Assembly (NCBI RefSeq): GCF_050436995.1
Contig: NC_134765.1
Span: forward strand, 1,825,501-1,889,500
Length of the DNA stretch: 64,000 bases
Origin: Anticarsia gemmatalis
Lineage: Eukaryota; Arthropoda; Insecta; Lepidoptera; Erebidae
Direction: 5' to 3'
Part shown: positions 38,101 to 48,858 of the stretch, piece by piece
Layout of the letters: the number at the start of each line of letters is the position of its first letter
Numbering within the stretch: the first letter of the stretch is position 1
Translations under genes and position numbers: made by a program
Notes under the pieces: generated by a model
The model's database searches: none
Told to the model about the DNA's origin: nothing
The model's input: only the letters and a program-made list of their open reading frames with translations

Positions 38101-41100
38101 TTGGTCATTCGAGTCATTCAGTCATTCAGTCATTCGAGTAAAAAATATTTATCAGTATAAATACTGATAAATATTTTTTACTCGTCATGTTTTTTTCAAA
38201 AAAGCTATAAATGATAACAGATTTTATTACCTAACTATATCTGCTATTGATGAAAAATAGAAAGTTTGCTGCTGAACCGAATTTAATAAATTCTATCCCA
38301 CAAAAACATTTCATGTTAAATGTTGCCAAGACGAGACCATATAGCTCGCACTGTCAAAAAGTAATCAGATCCCGTGTAGAGCCAAGTTTCTAACCCTACA
38401 TGCCCAGACCTAAATCGATAAGCCCTAATTTCACACTCAAGTTACGGGGAAATTCTACAGCCATAGCTCGTACTGCGTTGTTCGTAGCGCGTAGCAGAGT
38501 TTTTACGCTATAATCTCGTAGGCGTGCAAACCTTGGACGTAACTGGCGAGTCTGGCCGCACGGAAAGAGTTTAGAAGATTGAATAGATTTTTAAGCTCAA
38601 GCCCATATGACGAATAGCAAAAAGTCCGTGCGGCCGACTCGCCAGTTACGTCCAAGGTTTGCACGCCTACGAGATTATAGCGTAAAAACTCTGCTACGCG
38701 CTACGAACAACGCAGTACGAGCTATGGCTGTAGAATTTCCCCGTAACTTGAGTGTGAAATTAGGGCTTATCGATTTAGGTCTGGGCATGTAGGGTTAGAA
38801 ACTTGGCTCTACACGGGATCTGATTACTTTTTGACAGTGCGAGCTATATGGTCTCGTCTTGGCAACATTTAACATGAAATGTTTTTGTGGGATTTCATTT
38901 CTTTTTGTAGGTTGCTTATGATAGAAAGATAAAATGAGCGACAAATACAAGTATTTTTTTGTCGCTCATTTTTTCTTTCTTTTTTTGGGGTATATTTCTT
39001 GTGCATCTGAGATGCCTTTTTTTATATAATATTCCGAAAATTTTTCATTCAACGAGACAACCGTCAACGACGTCTGCCCTCGCGCGTCTGCCCGCGTTCG
39101 GGTGCCGCGCTCGCTGACGGGCCGATTATTTTTAGCTACTGCGCGGGGACGAGGGGGCAGGCGGCGGGCGTTGGCGCATACTATACTTACGATGCTTATG
39201 TTCAAAAGTATAGGTTGATTAATAATAAACACTTACCGAAGTGAAGTGTAGTAATATTATTCATATCTAAGTACTTATGGGTAGGATAATGTTTTGATTT
39301 GATGAAAAGTTTGTGTTCTATGTACTTGTGTATAATTTTCAGATCTCAAGCAGGAAATAGGGAATTAAGTTTCCCTATTTCAGATTTTTACCCCTCCGCG
39401 ACCGCATTCAGACCTCTAGCGTCAAAAGTTGCGGAAGTCTCGAACAAACTTTCACCCCTTAGTTTAAGGGGTTGGGGGGTAAAAGTTCCAAGTTTTAGGA
39501 TTTTTTTGTTGTTTGGGTACTAATACTAGCTTACATACCAAATTTCAGTTTTCTAGGACTTCAGGAAGTACCTTAAGAATTTTGTTGATCATCAGTGAGT
39601 GAGTGACGAAATCGGGGTATTTTAGATATCAATAAAATCTAAAGTATAAGAGCTATGCAATTGAAACTTTAGAGGTTTATTAAGTCTACCACTGACATTA
39701 TATCCTGAAAATTTTGTTTATCTGGTATAACCCAAACTCAAGTTATGAAGGTTCAAAAATACGACGAAGCGCTTCGAGAAAAGGTAGGTAGTGCCCTTGC
39801 GCTTGCGCTTCGCTTGGCTCGTCTTGGCGGGGGCACTACCGTGCCCCCAGATCCGAAAATTTATTAAATTCGGCACAGCAGTCATATTTTTAAGAGAAGT
39901 CCCTTTTTAGCTTGCCAAATTATATATTCCTTATTCGCCTGTTTATATTTTATGGAGAAGTAATCCTGGCAATAAATCGAGCTCAATAGAATTTCTATTG
40001 TTAGTGACAAACATGTAGGCATGCACTCATTGTCTTTCCTCTATGTATGTGAACTTTATGGTATGCATATTTTAAAGCATTCTTCACAGAATACTACTCC
40101 AGTAACATGTACAACAAATACTAATATTTGCCTAGGTAATGCATAGATATTTCGATTTATTGAAGACAAATATTTTTTCCGCGTAGAAACTAAAGTCATA
40201 TACATGGACGTTTTTAATTTGATTGCCAAATCTTAACTCCAGTTAGCCAAGCATAATAGAATAACGGCCTAATATTCTCCTACCGATAGGAGATTCCTGC
40301 TCATATTTAACTTCGAAAAGACATTCGTTGTTGGTTAGGTTTTAAACCTTACACCACTTACGTGGGAACTTGGTTAAACTATTACTATTTGTATGCAATT
40401 TTAGAAAAGAACACATCTCATTACAAATCAATAAGACATCCGCCCTTTTTAAAATAGAATATTAATTTGATTTATCAGATACATACCCTTTTACTAAGAC
40501 ATATAACAGGCCAGAGCGAGCAGCCGAGCGTGCAGCAGCAGCACACGCAGCCGCAGAAGAGCCACTTGACGTTGACGGGCAGCGTCTTCTTGAGCACGCT
40601 GTTGATGCGCGCCACCGTCGCCTGGTACTCCTCGGGCGCCACGCGCGACTGCAGCCCCGACGGGAACTCGCCGTTGAAACGGTTGCTCAGACCGAAACTG
40701 AAAACAGTTGTTAGGTTTGCTGTAGATTTTTGAGATTAAGGAAGATTTATATTGAGATACAAATATTTTACGAAAATAAATAGAGGATGTCTTATTATAT
40801 AAATTTAACTTATTAATGTCCCACTGCTGGGCAAGCGTCTCTTCCCGTAATGACGGAGGGGTTAGGCCTTGAGTCCACCACGCTGGCCAAGTGCGAGTTT
40901 GCATGCCCTCAATAAATGTATTAAACAAATTTTAGGCATGCAAGGTCTCCTCACGATGTTTTCCTTCACCGTCGGAACAAGTGATAATTATTTTAATACA
41001 CACATAACTTTGAAAAGTCATTGGTGTATTGTTTCGGGTTCGAACCTGCAACCACTTGCGTGGGAGGTACCAACTTATATCACTCGGCTATCACTGCTTT

Positions 41101-44100
41101 TACTAAAATTGAATAAATAGATCAAATTGGTGATGACCATCAAACGGTTTACCATATAGTTTAACATTGGTATTAGCTAAGATCTGTTATGTACGTTAGG
41201 AAAGTAATATGTCATGGGTCATAGCAAGTGGTGCTGTTTAATCCTTACCCCTACCCCTATGGGAACAAACTGTGATATTAAATATTAGAGTTTATAGACA
41301 CTTGCTTGGTCAACTTGTATTTTCTTCTAAAACATAAAGCAGGTGCATAATTTAAACCAACTAGGTAATAATATGATATTTTTAGTAGCCAGTATTCAGA
41401 ATAAACTTCTGGAAATAGAGAATATTTTCATCACATTCTGTAGTGCATGCCAAAACTAAATTAGTACCATAGTGGTGTTGATATATTTATACAAAACAAA
41501 GATTTATAGCTTGACATATTATTACCCAAATGTTGTGACAGAAATATTTAATTTATGAGTAAAAGTACTCAACATTGCAATGAAATAAATTTGATAAATA
41601 AACACTATGATCTTGACTGCCTTTGCAAAAATCGTAAATAATGAGAAGCATGTGACCTTTGAAAACTATATTAAATAAAAACTATATTGGTATTATTTAG
41701 ATTCATCAAACAGCCACACACCAACTAATGTCTTGGAAAAGCTTAGTCTAAGCCTTCAAACTCTTTATAAAATATGGTTGAATTTTAGTGAAAACCTGGG
41801 CAACATAAATCCCTTTATATTATTTCCATACATTATTACACTATCTTGTAATGATTTTTCGTAAACTTGATAGGTAGACACAAAAGAACCTCAATCAATC
41901 CAAATTCAAATTTGAAAAGGTCTATGACCTATACAGGGAAATTAATTTTTAACATGATATTTTGAGCCTGACATTACATATACATACATGTATTAAGGAT
42001 AAAAACATAACACTTAACCAGCAGAAATATCTCAGCAGATAACAGTGTAGAATTGCCTCTCATTTGAAGAATGAATACAAGTTAATCAAGCTCTATTCAC
42101 TCACTCATATTGTCTGAAATAATCACACATGTTACTGTGTTATTGAACAAATAAATTATACACTGTAGTATACCATTACATATAATAAATTCTATTCTTA
42201 ATGGATTTGGATATAATCATGTCTAATCAGAAATCTTGGGGTTTTCTGATCATTTTGTATAAGTCATGTCTACATACCTAGTTAAAAATTTCAAAAGAAT
42301 CCTAATGACATGTACTAGTGTTAGTCCAGGTTTCTACCTACAACCTTATTTTAATTTTGAAGGATATGTTTCTACCTAGAATACAAATAGTAGCAGGTAT
42401 ATACATATACAGCACAGCTGTGAAAGCATAGGAGACTGAATTACTACTCTTTTTATTTTGTTAGTAATGATTGTGTAGAATCTGTAGCTATAATGGTACA
42501 CATATATAGCAAATAAGCTTTAATTTTTAGTACTGGTACTACTAGCCAATGTCATCCCACTGATGGACAAAGGCAACTGAACACTATTTATGGATTATAA
42601 ATTAGTCTGTAATGTTAAAAATCAGTTTTAACAATTGAACTACATTGCATGTACATGTAAACAGCAATAATATACTAAGTCTATATAAATGTCTCATCTG
42701 TGGATATAAAATATAGCACAAAATTGTACATAACATAAAAACAAGAGTATGCACTGTTGAATCAAAGATAACAAGTGTATTGACACTGCAATAAAATAAT
42801 GATGAAAGTAATTTGTGCAGTGACTCACATTAAGTGCTAGATTCTGATATCAGATTTAATGCATTGATAATGCTAGTACCAAGATATAAAGTAACACTGC
42901 TATGTGTGTATGAATAGACATGTTTTGAATGAAGAGGTGTGTCTAGAAATGCCTGTTAATTTTTACTATCTATGTATACAATAAATAAGGCTTATTCACA
43001 TATTTTCTAAGACATATTCTCAGTGAATACTGACTATTAGAAATTTATACTTGAAGCATAAAATAAACTTGTCTCCAAGCCGCACTTAGCCAGAACTACT
43101 TGGTGAACTTCTAGATCTAACCCTTCCCTTGTTCAGAATGATATCTTTACCTTTTGTTAAAAGATGGTATTCTTTGGTGTTTCCACTATCATAGACAGCA
43201 CAGATCATCTATTATTTTACCAAACACTGCAGTATATGTAAACTTAAGTACCTTTTACGTATGAAACTGTCTTGATTATATATAAAATGCCTGGAGATTA
43301 TTCTCTTGAACTACTAAATACAACATATCTTTTACAATGAAACATGTTAGTTTTTAGTGACTTGCAGGTAAGACCTGCAAATCACTAAACACGAATATAA
43401 CTGCAGGACAGAGCTAATCTAAGACAAATTCACTTGCAACTTACAAACACAATGTTGACAAAGGAGGTACTTAAATAAGTAATGATGTTCTTTATCTGCA
43501 TACATGTTCTTTGTTGTTGGCTCAAAACTGACTCATCGGTGCCTCTTTTATAAGTACAACAATAATTTTTTCTACCTTTTCAGTAAATTGTGTAAAATTA
43601 TAAAATAAATTGTCCTACAGCTGGGCAAGGGTTTCCCGTTATGAGGGAGGGTTTAGGCCTTGAGTTCACCATGCTAGCCAACTGGGTGTTTTGGACTTTG
43701 TATACATTCAAGAACTGCTCTAAAATCTCTCTGGTATGCAAGGTTGTTTTTTTTATTTGTTGCATGCTTAGATAGAAAGCATTTTAATTGTTTACTAGTA
43801 TGTTTAAAGTCTGTGGCTGTCGGGCATTGTGATTTGCATTAGAATGAATGATAATTAGAATTATTTAACACAAATAATTTCTAATTTGTTTTTAATCATA
43901 CAATTAAGTGATAGTCTAGTACTTCAATGCCACTAAACAATTGTTATTAAGTTAACTAGCTGTACAAGTTTATTGTTGTAATGAGGTCATGGTTTAAACA
44001 TTTATTTTTTTACATTTTTAATTATCTAGAACAGCATTATTCAAATTTCAGAATTCTCTCAGATTAATTGATGCTTGCAAAGCTTGGGAAATTAGCATTA

Positions 44101-44570
44101 CATATATATTTAATAGAAAATAATCTTGAGTATTTAGTGTGAGTTAATAAAACATAAAAGTTAAATTATGTTTGTTGTGAACTCTGCAATGCAGCAATAG
44201 TAGCAGAACATGTCAAAATGTGTCCGAGTCATGTTTACATCAGCTTAATGCAAAGTTAATTGAAATTTGGCGCCTGGTCAATATTATGCATAAAGAAATA
44301 GTCTCTCAATGCCACTGGGTGAATGACAAAGAATCAAGAATAACTTTTTACAATACCGTTTCACACACTGGCAGGCGTGGTAGTCGCGTTACAGGATGAT
44401 GATGAACGATCAGCTGATGTTAATAAACAGAGGCTACAAAGGAAAGCTTACACTGTCATGTTACCAGCTCCACGAACGACGATCGGATCAGGCACTAGCG
44501 TCACATGTGTCTCTTCTATATTCTCCTCAATTTCCGTCTCGTCAGGATATATCGCATCAAAGTCTGCCAT
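35160..44570 (-). CDS. CHIC2: Cysteine-rich hydrophobic domain protein (CHIC1/CHIC2 orthologue)
   Basis: Three coding exons on the minus strand: 44570-44452, 40697-40487 and 35327-35160, joining to 165 aa, the same length as human CHIC2 as I remember it. The start MADFDAIYPDE, the phrase PDPIVVRGAG, the cysteine string CGCVCCCCTLGC flanked by a hydrophobic WPVICL, and the C-terminus MMEYVLLIEF...RPD are family hallmarks. The cysteine string is the palmitoylated membrane anchor of this family, which sits on the cytoplasmic face of plasma membrane and vesicles. Donors are GTAAGC and GTATGT; acceptors are TTTTCAG and TTCCAG. The phases agree, and the gene is complete and intact. CHIC1 and CHIC2 are vertebrate duplicates, so the symbol is only the nearest name. 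Confidence 0.95.
36540..36600 (+). repeat. Short dispersed-repeat end
   Basis: ACTGGGCAAAGCCAGGACGG then GCTGCTAGTTAAGTATAA is the kind of 3' end seen on abundant moth repeats. Weak call from sequence style. Confidence 0.3.
36838..37125 (+). repeat. Diverged full-length SINE
   Basis: TAGCTAAGTGGTATAGGCA (A box region), AATGACTTTTCGAAACTGTG, GGAAAACATCGTGCC and AGACCCTTGACCAGCTG follow in the same order as in the copy at 53752-54068, with much divergence. Confidence 0.65.
37735..37862 (+). repeat. Shortened interspersed repeat
   Basis: Starts CTACTAATTATAAATGCGAA, has the (TGTA)n-type run ATGTATGTATGTATGG, and ends CGCGGGCGGCCTCTAGTATG, so it keeps the two ends of an abundant moth repeat with an internal deletion. 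Confidence 0.5.
38135..38184. repeat. Perfect 50-bp palindrome
   Basis: Arms of 24 bases (CGAGTAAAAAATATTTATCA onward) separated by AA. It directly follows four imperfect copies of GTCATTCRG. Within 115 bases of the fold-back element. Confidence 0.95.
38297..38891. mobile_element. Fold-back element with about 267-bp inverted arms
   Basis: The left arm (38297-38564, tip CCCACAAAAACATTTCATG) and right arm (38625-38891) are near-perfect reverse complements; the only difference I noticed is one indel near the inner end. The spacer is about 60 bases. The transcript would form a very long hairpin. No transposase lies inside; the open frame in the right arm is a by-product. I found no convincing target-site duplication. 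It fits a fold-back or long-TIR MITE. The near identity of the arms suggests recent insertion or gene conversion. Confidence 0.9.
38923..38981. repeat. Hairpin-forming inverted repeat
   Basis: AAAATGAGCGACAAA is repeated as TTTGTCGCTCATTTT 12 bases later; the match extends outward to arms of about 23 bases with one mismatch. It begins about 30 bases after the fold-back element. Confidence 0.85.
39040..39870. repeat. Repeat-like block with two GC-rich islands
   Basis: GC-rich tracts at about 39060-39175 and 39780-39845 (the latter with GCCCTTGCGCTTGCGCTTCG) contrast sharply with the AT-rich surroundings. Between them, ATCATCAGTGAGTGAGTGAC and a CAGGAAGTACCTTAAG block look like sequence I associate with abundant lepidopteran repeats. 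Class not determined. Confidence 0.4.
40801..41110 (-). repeat. Full-length tRNA-derived SINE
   Basis: Reverse copy of the element at 53752-54068, complete from the 3' tail (ATTAATGTCCCACTGCTGGG) to the tRNA-like head. The B box GGTTCGAACCC is at 41036-41046 and the A box lies in the ACTCGGCTATCA stretch. Confidence 0.88.
43605..43750 (-). repeat. SINE fragment, 3' half
   Basis: TGTCCTACAGCTGGGCAAGG and GGGTTTAGGCCTTGAGTTC match the reversed 3' half of the major SINE, ending near GGTATGCAAGG. Confidence 0.7.
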
Positions 44571-46048
44571 TGTACTTATTACTAGTTAAAAAATCAATTC
44601 CGTATATTATAAATACATAACAAAGCACAGTGTTTGCTGGATTTTACACATTCATGAAAAAAAGAATACAGAAAGTCAAAAGTGACGTTTGCTTTCATAA
44701 ACAGAAATACTTGGTGTTGCTGTTTACAAATTTGAAAGATTTATTTTTATGTAATTTCTGAACGGAACGTTTACATTTTATAAAATTCCTATTGATTGTC
44801 CAGAGGATCGTTGTGAACATTAAAACCAACTTATACAATTTATTTATTTGTGGATTATTTGATAACTATATACTGTGTCATTGTTTACACACCTTTTTTT
44901 ATTCGGGCCTGTCTTTAGACCTGTTTTTTACTTGATAACATTGAAATTGTGTATGGAGGGTGCGAAAGGAAGTGGTTTTATAAGAATCTACTAGATGGCA
45001 ATTAACAAAATAAAATATAGTGTTTACATAACGAAAAAAAACAAACAAAAATTAAACGTACCTAACTGCTACTGCTTCAATTAAGAAATTTAAAATAAGA
45101 AGACAAACAATAGATGGAGTTGCGAGTCGCGGATTATCGGTATTTAAAACAACATTGTCGTCGTAGCCTAGCAACCGCGGATATTTTCGACCATCGGTTG
45201 TGGTTCTCTTTCTTACATATACGCACATCTCTTTTTTTCTTTGTTGCATATGGGTAGTATGTATACGCCATTTAACTTTCTGTGTCGGAAGTTGACGTAC
45301 ATCGTACGGTATCATTGTAGGTACAGTCGATTACAGAATACGTGATTTTTTTTCTTGTAGAATACAAAAGTACATGGTATCTTTTCGCTGATTATTATTG
45401 TATTACTAAACAAACATGTTTGTTTAGCAGTTCTATTTAATTACATAGAGTGAGAAATCGAAGTCTTTTACTTGGGCAACTCTAACAAAAAATATTCGCA
45501 ACTTGACTCATGCAAGGGTATAATTTTCGGAAATCAAAACAATCTAATAGCAAAATTAAACAAAGGTAAGTAGTATTACAAATAAAAAGCTAATAATAAA
45601 CACAAAGAATCTCACGACATGATTGTACATCACCGGAATGAAAAGAGATGTGCGTATAAGTAAGAGAGAGAACTAATGTTTGGCGGCGGTCTCCGCTCTC
45701 TTTGCCCCTTGTCTACGTCGCAAATATCTATGTTTCTCTTTCTGCGCAACGCGGTGGAGTAATGTCGCTATATTCAGAAACAAAAAGTTAAATGACGCGT
45801 ACAATAATACGGATTTATTTTAGTCGGTCGTTGACGAACAACATTTTGAGACGCGCGTGTTGGTACAGTTGAGATTGTTTTGTTAGTGTTAGTGTTAGGT
45901 ATCGTGAATTTTATTGAAAGTTTATTATACCCTATTGTGTTGTTCAGAAGTTAGGTTAGAATTTCAGTTCGTGTAAGTGTAACAGGGTACTATGACAATT
46001 CAGTAAGTAAATTGGTAAAAGATACGGATTAAACATAATTCTATTAAG
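44571..46048. other. CHIC upstream region and transposase upstream region
   Basis: Should contain the CHIC promoter (no TATA box recognised) and the 5' flank of the transposase gene. It holds an inverted-repeat pair (45203-45238 and 45640-45675) and a 22-bp palindrome at 45406-45427. Confidence 0.4.
45203..45675. repeat. Widely spaced inverted repeat upstream of the transposase
   Basis: AGAGATGTGCGTATAAGTAA, continuing GAGAGAGAAC at 45645-45675, recurs inverted at 45203-45238 with about three mismatches over 34 bases. The two lie about 400 bases apart. It may be subterminal repeat or the ends of a MITE-like element; no TA duplication was confirmed. Confidence 0.6.
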
Positions 46049-47452
46049 ATGTCACGAAGAAACGTTGTTCTAAAAAAGCAGGCGAGGAATATAATTACTG
46101 GCGTGCATACATTTTTTACTCAAGAAGATTTGGAAGGTGTCAAGGGTTTAAAGAGAATTCAGCAAAGAACTGCTCAAGCAACCGGAGTGTCATTAGGAAC
46201 TGTTCAGAACATAATTCGGGAGTCTAAAAAGTCGGCGTTGGCGCCAGAATTTCGAACTCCCGGCAAAAAGCGATGCAGAAGTGGCAGGGTCACCGATCTG
46301 AGCAACTTTGAACAAGGTGTCCTTAAAAGATACATACATAATTATCATGTTACAAACAAACAATTACCCACCATTAGTAAATTGCGATTGAAATTGCGGG
46401 AGGACATCAATTTCCAGGGTTCCTGTACCAGTTTGAGACGAGTAATCAAAAATCTAGGATTTCTTTGGAGGAAAACCGACACTAAGCGAAAACTTTTAAT
46501 CGAGAAACATGATATTCGCTTTAAACGCATCGAGTACTTGGATTCGTTGATGAAATATCGCCAAGAAGGCAGGCCAATAGTTTACACAGACGAGTCCTAT
46601 GTATTTGCTACGCATATTATTCGGTCAGATGATCCTAGCAAGAAACAAATAGGGAGGGGTCCACGGTTAATTGTTTTGCACGCAGGGCGAGACTGTGGTT
46701 TTCTACCCGGTGCCGTACTAATGACCAAATCCAATACAAGGTCGGGAGGAGACTTGAATGACGAATTGAGTAGTACCGTTTACGAAACTTGGATTAAATA
46801 TTATTTGATTCCAAACCTGCCACCCAATTCAGTTGTCGTCATGGACAATGCCGCGTATCACAACAAGTTACTGAACTCTGCACCAACATCAAATTCCAAG
46901 AAGAGTGATATGATCGCGTGGTTGAAGGCTAAAGGAATAGAGTTCGATTCGTCTATGTTAACACCATCTTTATATGAACTTGTTTGTCAGCATAAAGATC
47001 AAAGTAGAGAGTATAGTATTGACAAAATGTTGTCTGATGCGGGACATGCAACGCTTAGGTTGCCGCCTTATCACCCAGACCTCAATCCCATGGAACTGGC
47101 ATGGGCTTCGATAAAAGCGCATGTCGCTAAGCAAACCACGCCTATGGTTGTAGAGCGTCTAATAGAACTGGTGGAAGAGAAATTGGCCTTAATGAGTGAA
47201 ACAGAGTGGGCGGAACTGTGCGAGAAAGTGAAGCAGGTGGAGAATGAGTACATTGATTCTGACAGTATAATAGACCAACTAACGGAGACGTATACAATAT
47301 GTGACAGTGATGCAGGCTCCGATTCTGAGAGTCAAAGTGAATCAGAAGCAGCTGATACGAATTCGGACAGTGATAGTTCTATGGATATAGTGGTTGATAG
47401 TAGTGATAATTCTGACGTAGAAGTTATGCGACCAGCAGAGGATGTCGTCTAA
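46049..47452 (+). CDS. IS630-Tc1-mariner transposase with DD82E spacing (Sailor-like)
   Basis: An intact intronless ORF of 467 codons. An N-terminal helix-turn-helix region (about residues 38-60, RTAQATGVSLGTVQNII) would bind DNA. The catalytic triad is visible: D181 in VYTDESY, D266 in VVMDNAAYH and E349 in HPDLNPMELAW, the Tc1/mariner motifs. Counting residues gives 82 between the second and third acids, far more than the 34-41 typical of Tc1 and mariner. It matches a DD82E group that I recall being named Sailor. The C-terminus is very acidic and serine-rich. An AATAAA follows 20 bases after the stop. I found no terminal inverted repeats around it, so it is either an element with ends I could not see or an immobile or co-opted copy. 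Confidence 0.88.
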   Translation: MSRRNVVLKKQARNIITGVHTFFTQEDLEGVKGLKRIQQRTAQATGVSLGTVQNIIRESKKSALAPEFRTPGKKRCRSGRVTDLSNFEQGVLKRYIHNYHVTNKQLPTISKLRLKLREDINFQGSCTSLRRVIKNLGFLWRKTDTKRKLLIEKHDIRFKRIEYLDSLMKYRQEGRPIVYTDESYVFATHIIRSDDPSKKQIGRGPRLIVLHAGRDCGFLPGAVLMTKSNTRSGGDLNDELSSTVYETWIKYYLIPNLPPNSVVVMDNAAYHNKLLNSAPTSNSKKSDMIAWLKAKGIEFDSSMLTPSLYELVCQHKDQSREYSIDKMLSDAGHATLRLPPYHPDLNPMELAWASIKAHVAKQTTPMVVERLIELVEEKLALMSETEWAELCEKVKQVENEYIDSDSIIDQLTETYTICDSDAGSDSESQSESEAADTNSDSDSSMDIVVDSSDNSDVEVMRPAEDVV

Positions 47453-47471
47453 ATAACTTATTCATTGTTTT

Positions 47472-47477
47472 AATAAA
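47472..47477 (+). terminator. Putative poly(A) signal of the transposase gene
   Basis: AATAAA 20 bases after the stop codon. Confidence 0.5.
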
Positions 47478-48610
47478 TGCTTCCTTATTTATTCTGTGTG
47501 CTTTATTTTACATCTAGTTTGCTATATACTCCATAGTAGGTAGCTTTATGCACAGTGAAAAATCCTTACAGATGCCCGAATTTCGTAAGAGGAAAATGTT
47601 AGGCTTTGCAGTGTATGAACTGAAAGACCTCGCCGATAGCTGACCATGTTGTGCATGGTATATTATGGCTCTGGGGTCTTAAAAAAGTCCAGTGCCCCTT
47701 TGCACCCTGACTCATTGGAGCTCCACGTGGAAAAGTCTTTGAAACATCGTTAGTTTGATATTTTGGCTGATACTTAGGGACAACTTTAGCTAGTAAATGC
47801 TACTATAAGATACATAGCGAAATTTTGTCACACAAATACAATTTTAAATTGTATACTACTGTTGTAACTGCTGTTCCAGTGCCGTTATAGTCATAGCCTA
47901 GCATAAGTCATAACAAAAGTAATAAATACCTATATGTAATTAATACACTAAAGCTTAATAGTGGCATAGGTGGCGCTGGTATCGCGTTTCTAGTTATGTA
48001 TATTCTGCCTCATGTAATGTTGGTAAATGATCACGAAACTTCAATATAATATTTTATTATTTATCATCACAAATCAAAAGTTACGTTACAAAAAATAATT
48101 TCACGAATGCAAAGAGGCGACTCTTGAGGTAAGAGTAGAAGCTTACTTGAAAATGCCAATAGATGGCATTGTGTGTAGACAACATATTTTGAGAATCTTG
48201 ATGATGTTTTGATTTGACATAATACACTGGCTAATTTTCGTATATTGTTATGTATGAATTCTTCCATTTATAACTTATTCTTATGCTCGACATAAAATTC
48301 AAAGGTCTACTTTAGAGTAGGCTATTACGACCGCAGAAATTTCTTCAAGAAACCCTCGTTTAAGGTTTCTAAGTCAGTTCACAGTCACACTACACGAATT
48401 GTTGCTCGTCTCTTCTAACATCGGCCAAACTTTACAATTACTGTATTTAAATTTTGCTCTATTTTTAATACTCAATTACACGATGTAACAACTGGACTGT
48501 TTTACACTGCAGCAAAAGTTTAAACGCCTGAGCAGAAAGATGCAGCAATAGTCCTTACCGTCATGTGTCGGTAGCCAAATAAAAATCTGTTAAAGACATT
48601 TTATTAACAA

Positions 48611-48858
48611 CTAGCTGACCCGCGCAACTTCGCTTGCGTCACATACGAGACGATGGGTCATTATTTTCCCCGCTTTTGTAACATTTTTAATTCGTACTCT
48701 GCTCCTATTGGTCGTAGCGTGATGATATATAGCCTATAACCTTCCTCGATAAATGGGCTATCTAACACTGAAAGAATTTTCCAAATCGAGATTTTCCTGA
48801 GATTAGCGCGTTCAAACAAACAAACAAACAAACTCTTCAGCTTTATAATATTACTATA
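48611..48858 (-). repeat. Dispersed repeat, inverted relative to 60411-60660
   Basis: Begins CTAGCTGACCCGCGCAACTT and ends AACTCTTCAGCTTTATAATA. Internal blocks (GATATATAGCCTATAACC; TCGATAAATGGGCTATC) recur inverted at 60411-60660. It looks like the 3' part of a non-LTR or other abundant moth element. Confidence 0.75.

Larger units (their letters stand above)
35328..40486 (-). other. CHIC intron 2, rich in repeats
   Basis: A 5.2 kb intron. It contains a diverged SINE (36838-37125), a shortened interspersed repeat (37735-37862), palindromes at 38135-38184 and 38923-38981, a fold-back element (38297-38891) and a repeat-like block at 39040-39870. No gene. Confidence 0.65.
40698..44451 (-). other. 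CHIC intron 1
   Basis: A 3.75 kb intron with a full-length SINE (40801-41110) and a partial one (43605-43750), both in minus orientation; otherwise AT-rich with nothing recognised. Confidence 0.65.

Noticed and set aside
38100..38138. A CRISPR-like array from repeated GTCATTC units
   Set aside because: The repeats are 8-10 bases and directly adjacent with no spacers; this is a eukaryotic simple repeat.
38607..38792. A 61-codon + strand open frame
   Set aside because: It falls in the right arm of the fold-back element, and no similar proteins or motifs are visible.
38966..39232. An 88-codon minus-strand open frame rich in arginine
   Set aside because: It overlaps the GC-rich repeat-like block and a hairpin arm; more likely transposon debris than a host gene.
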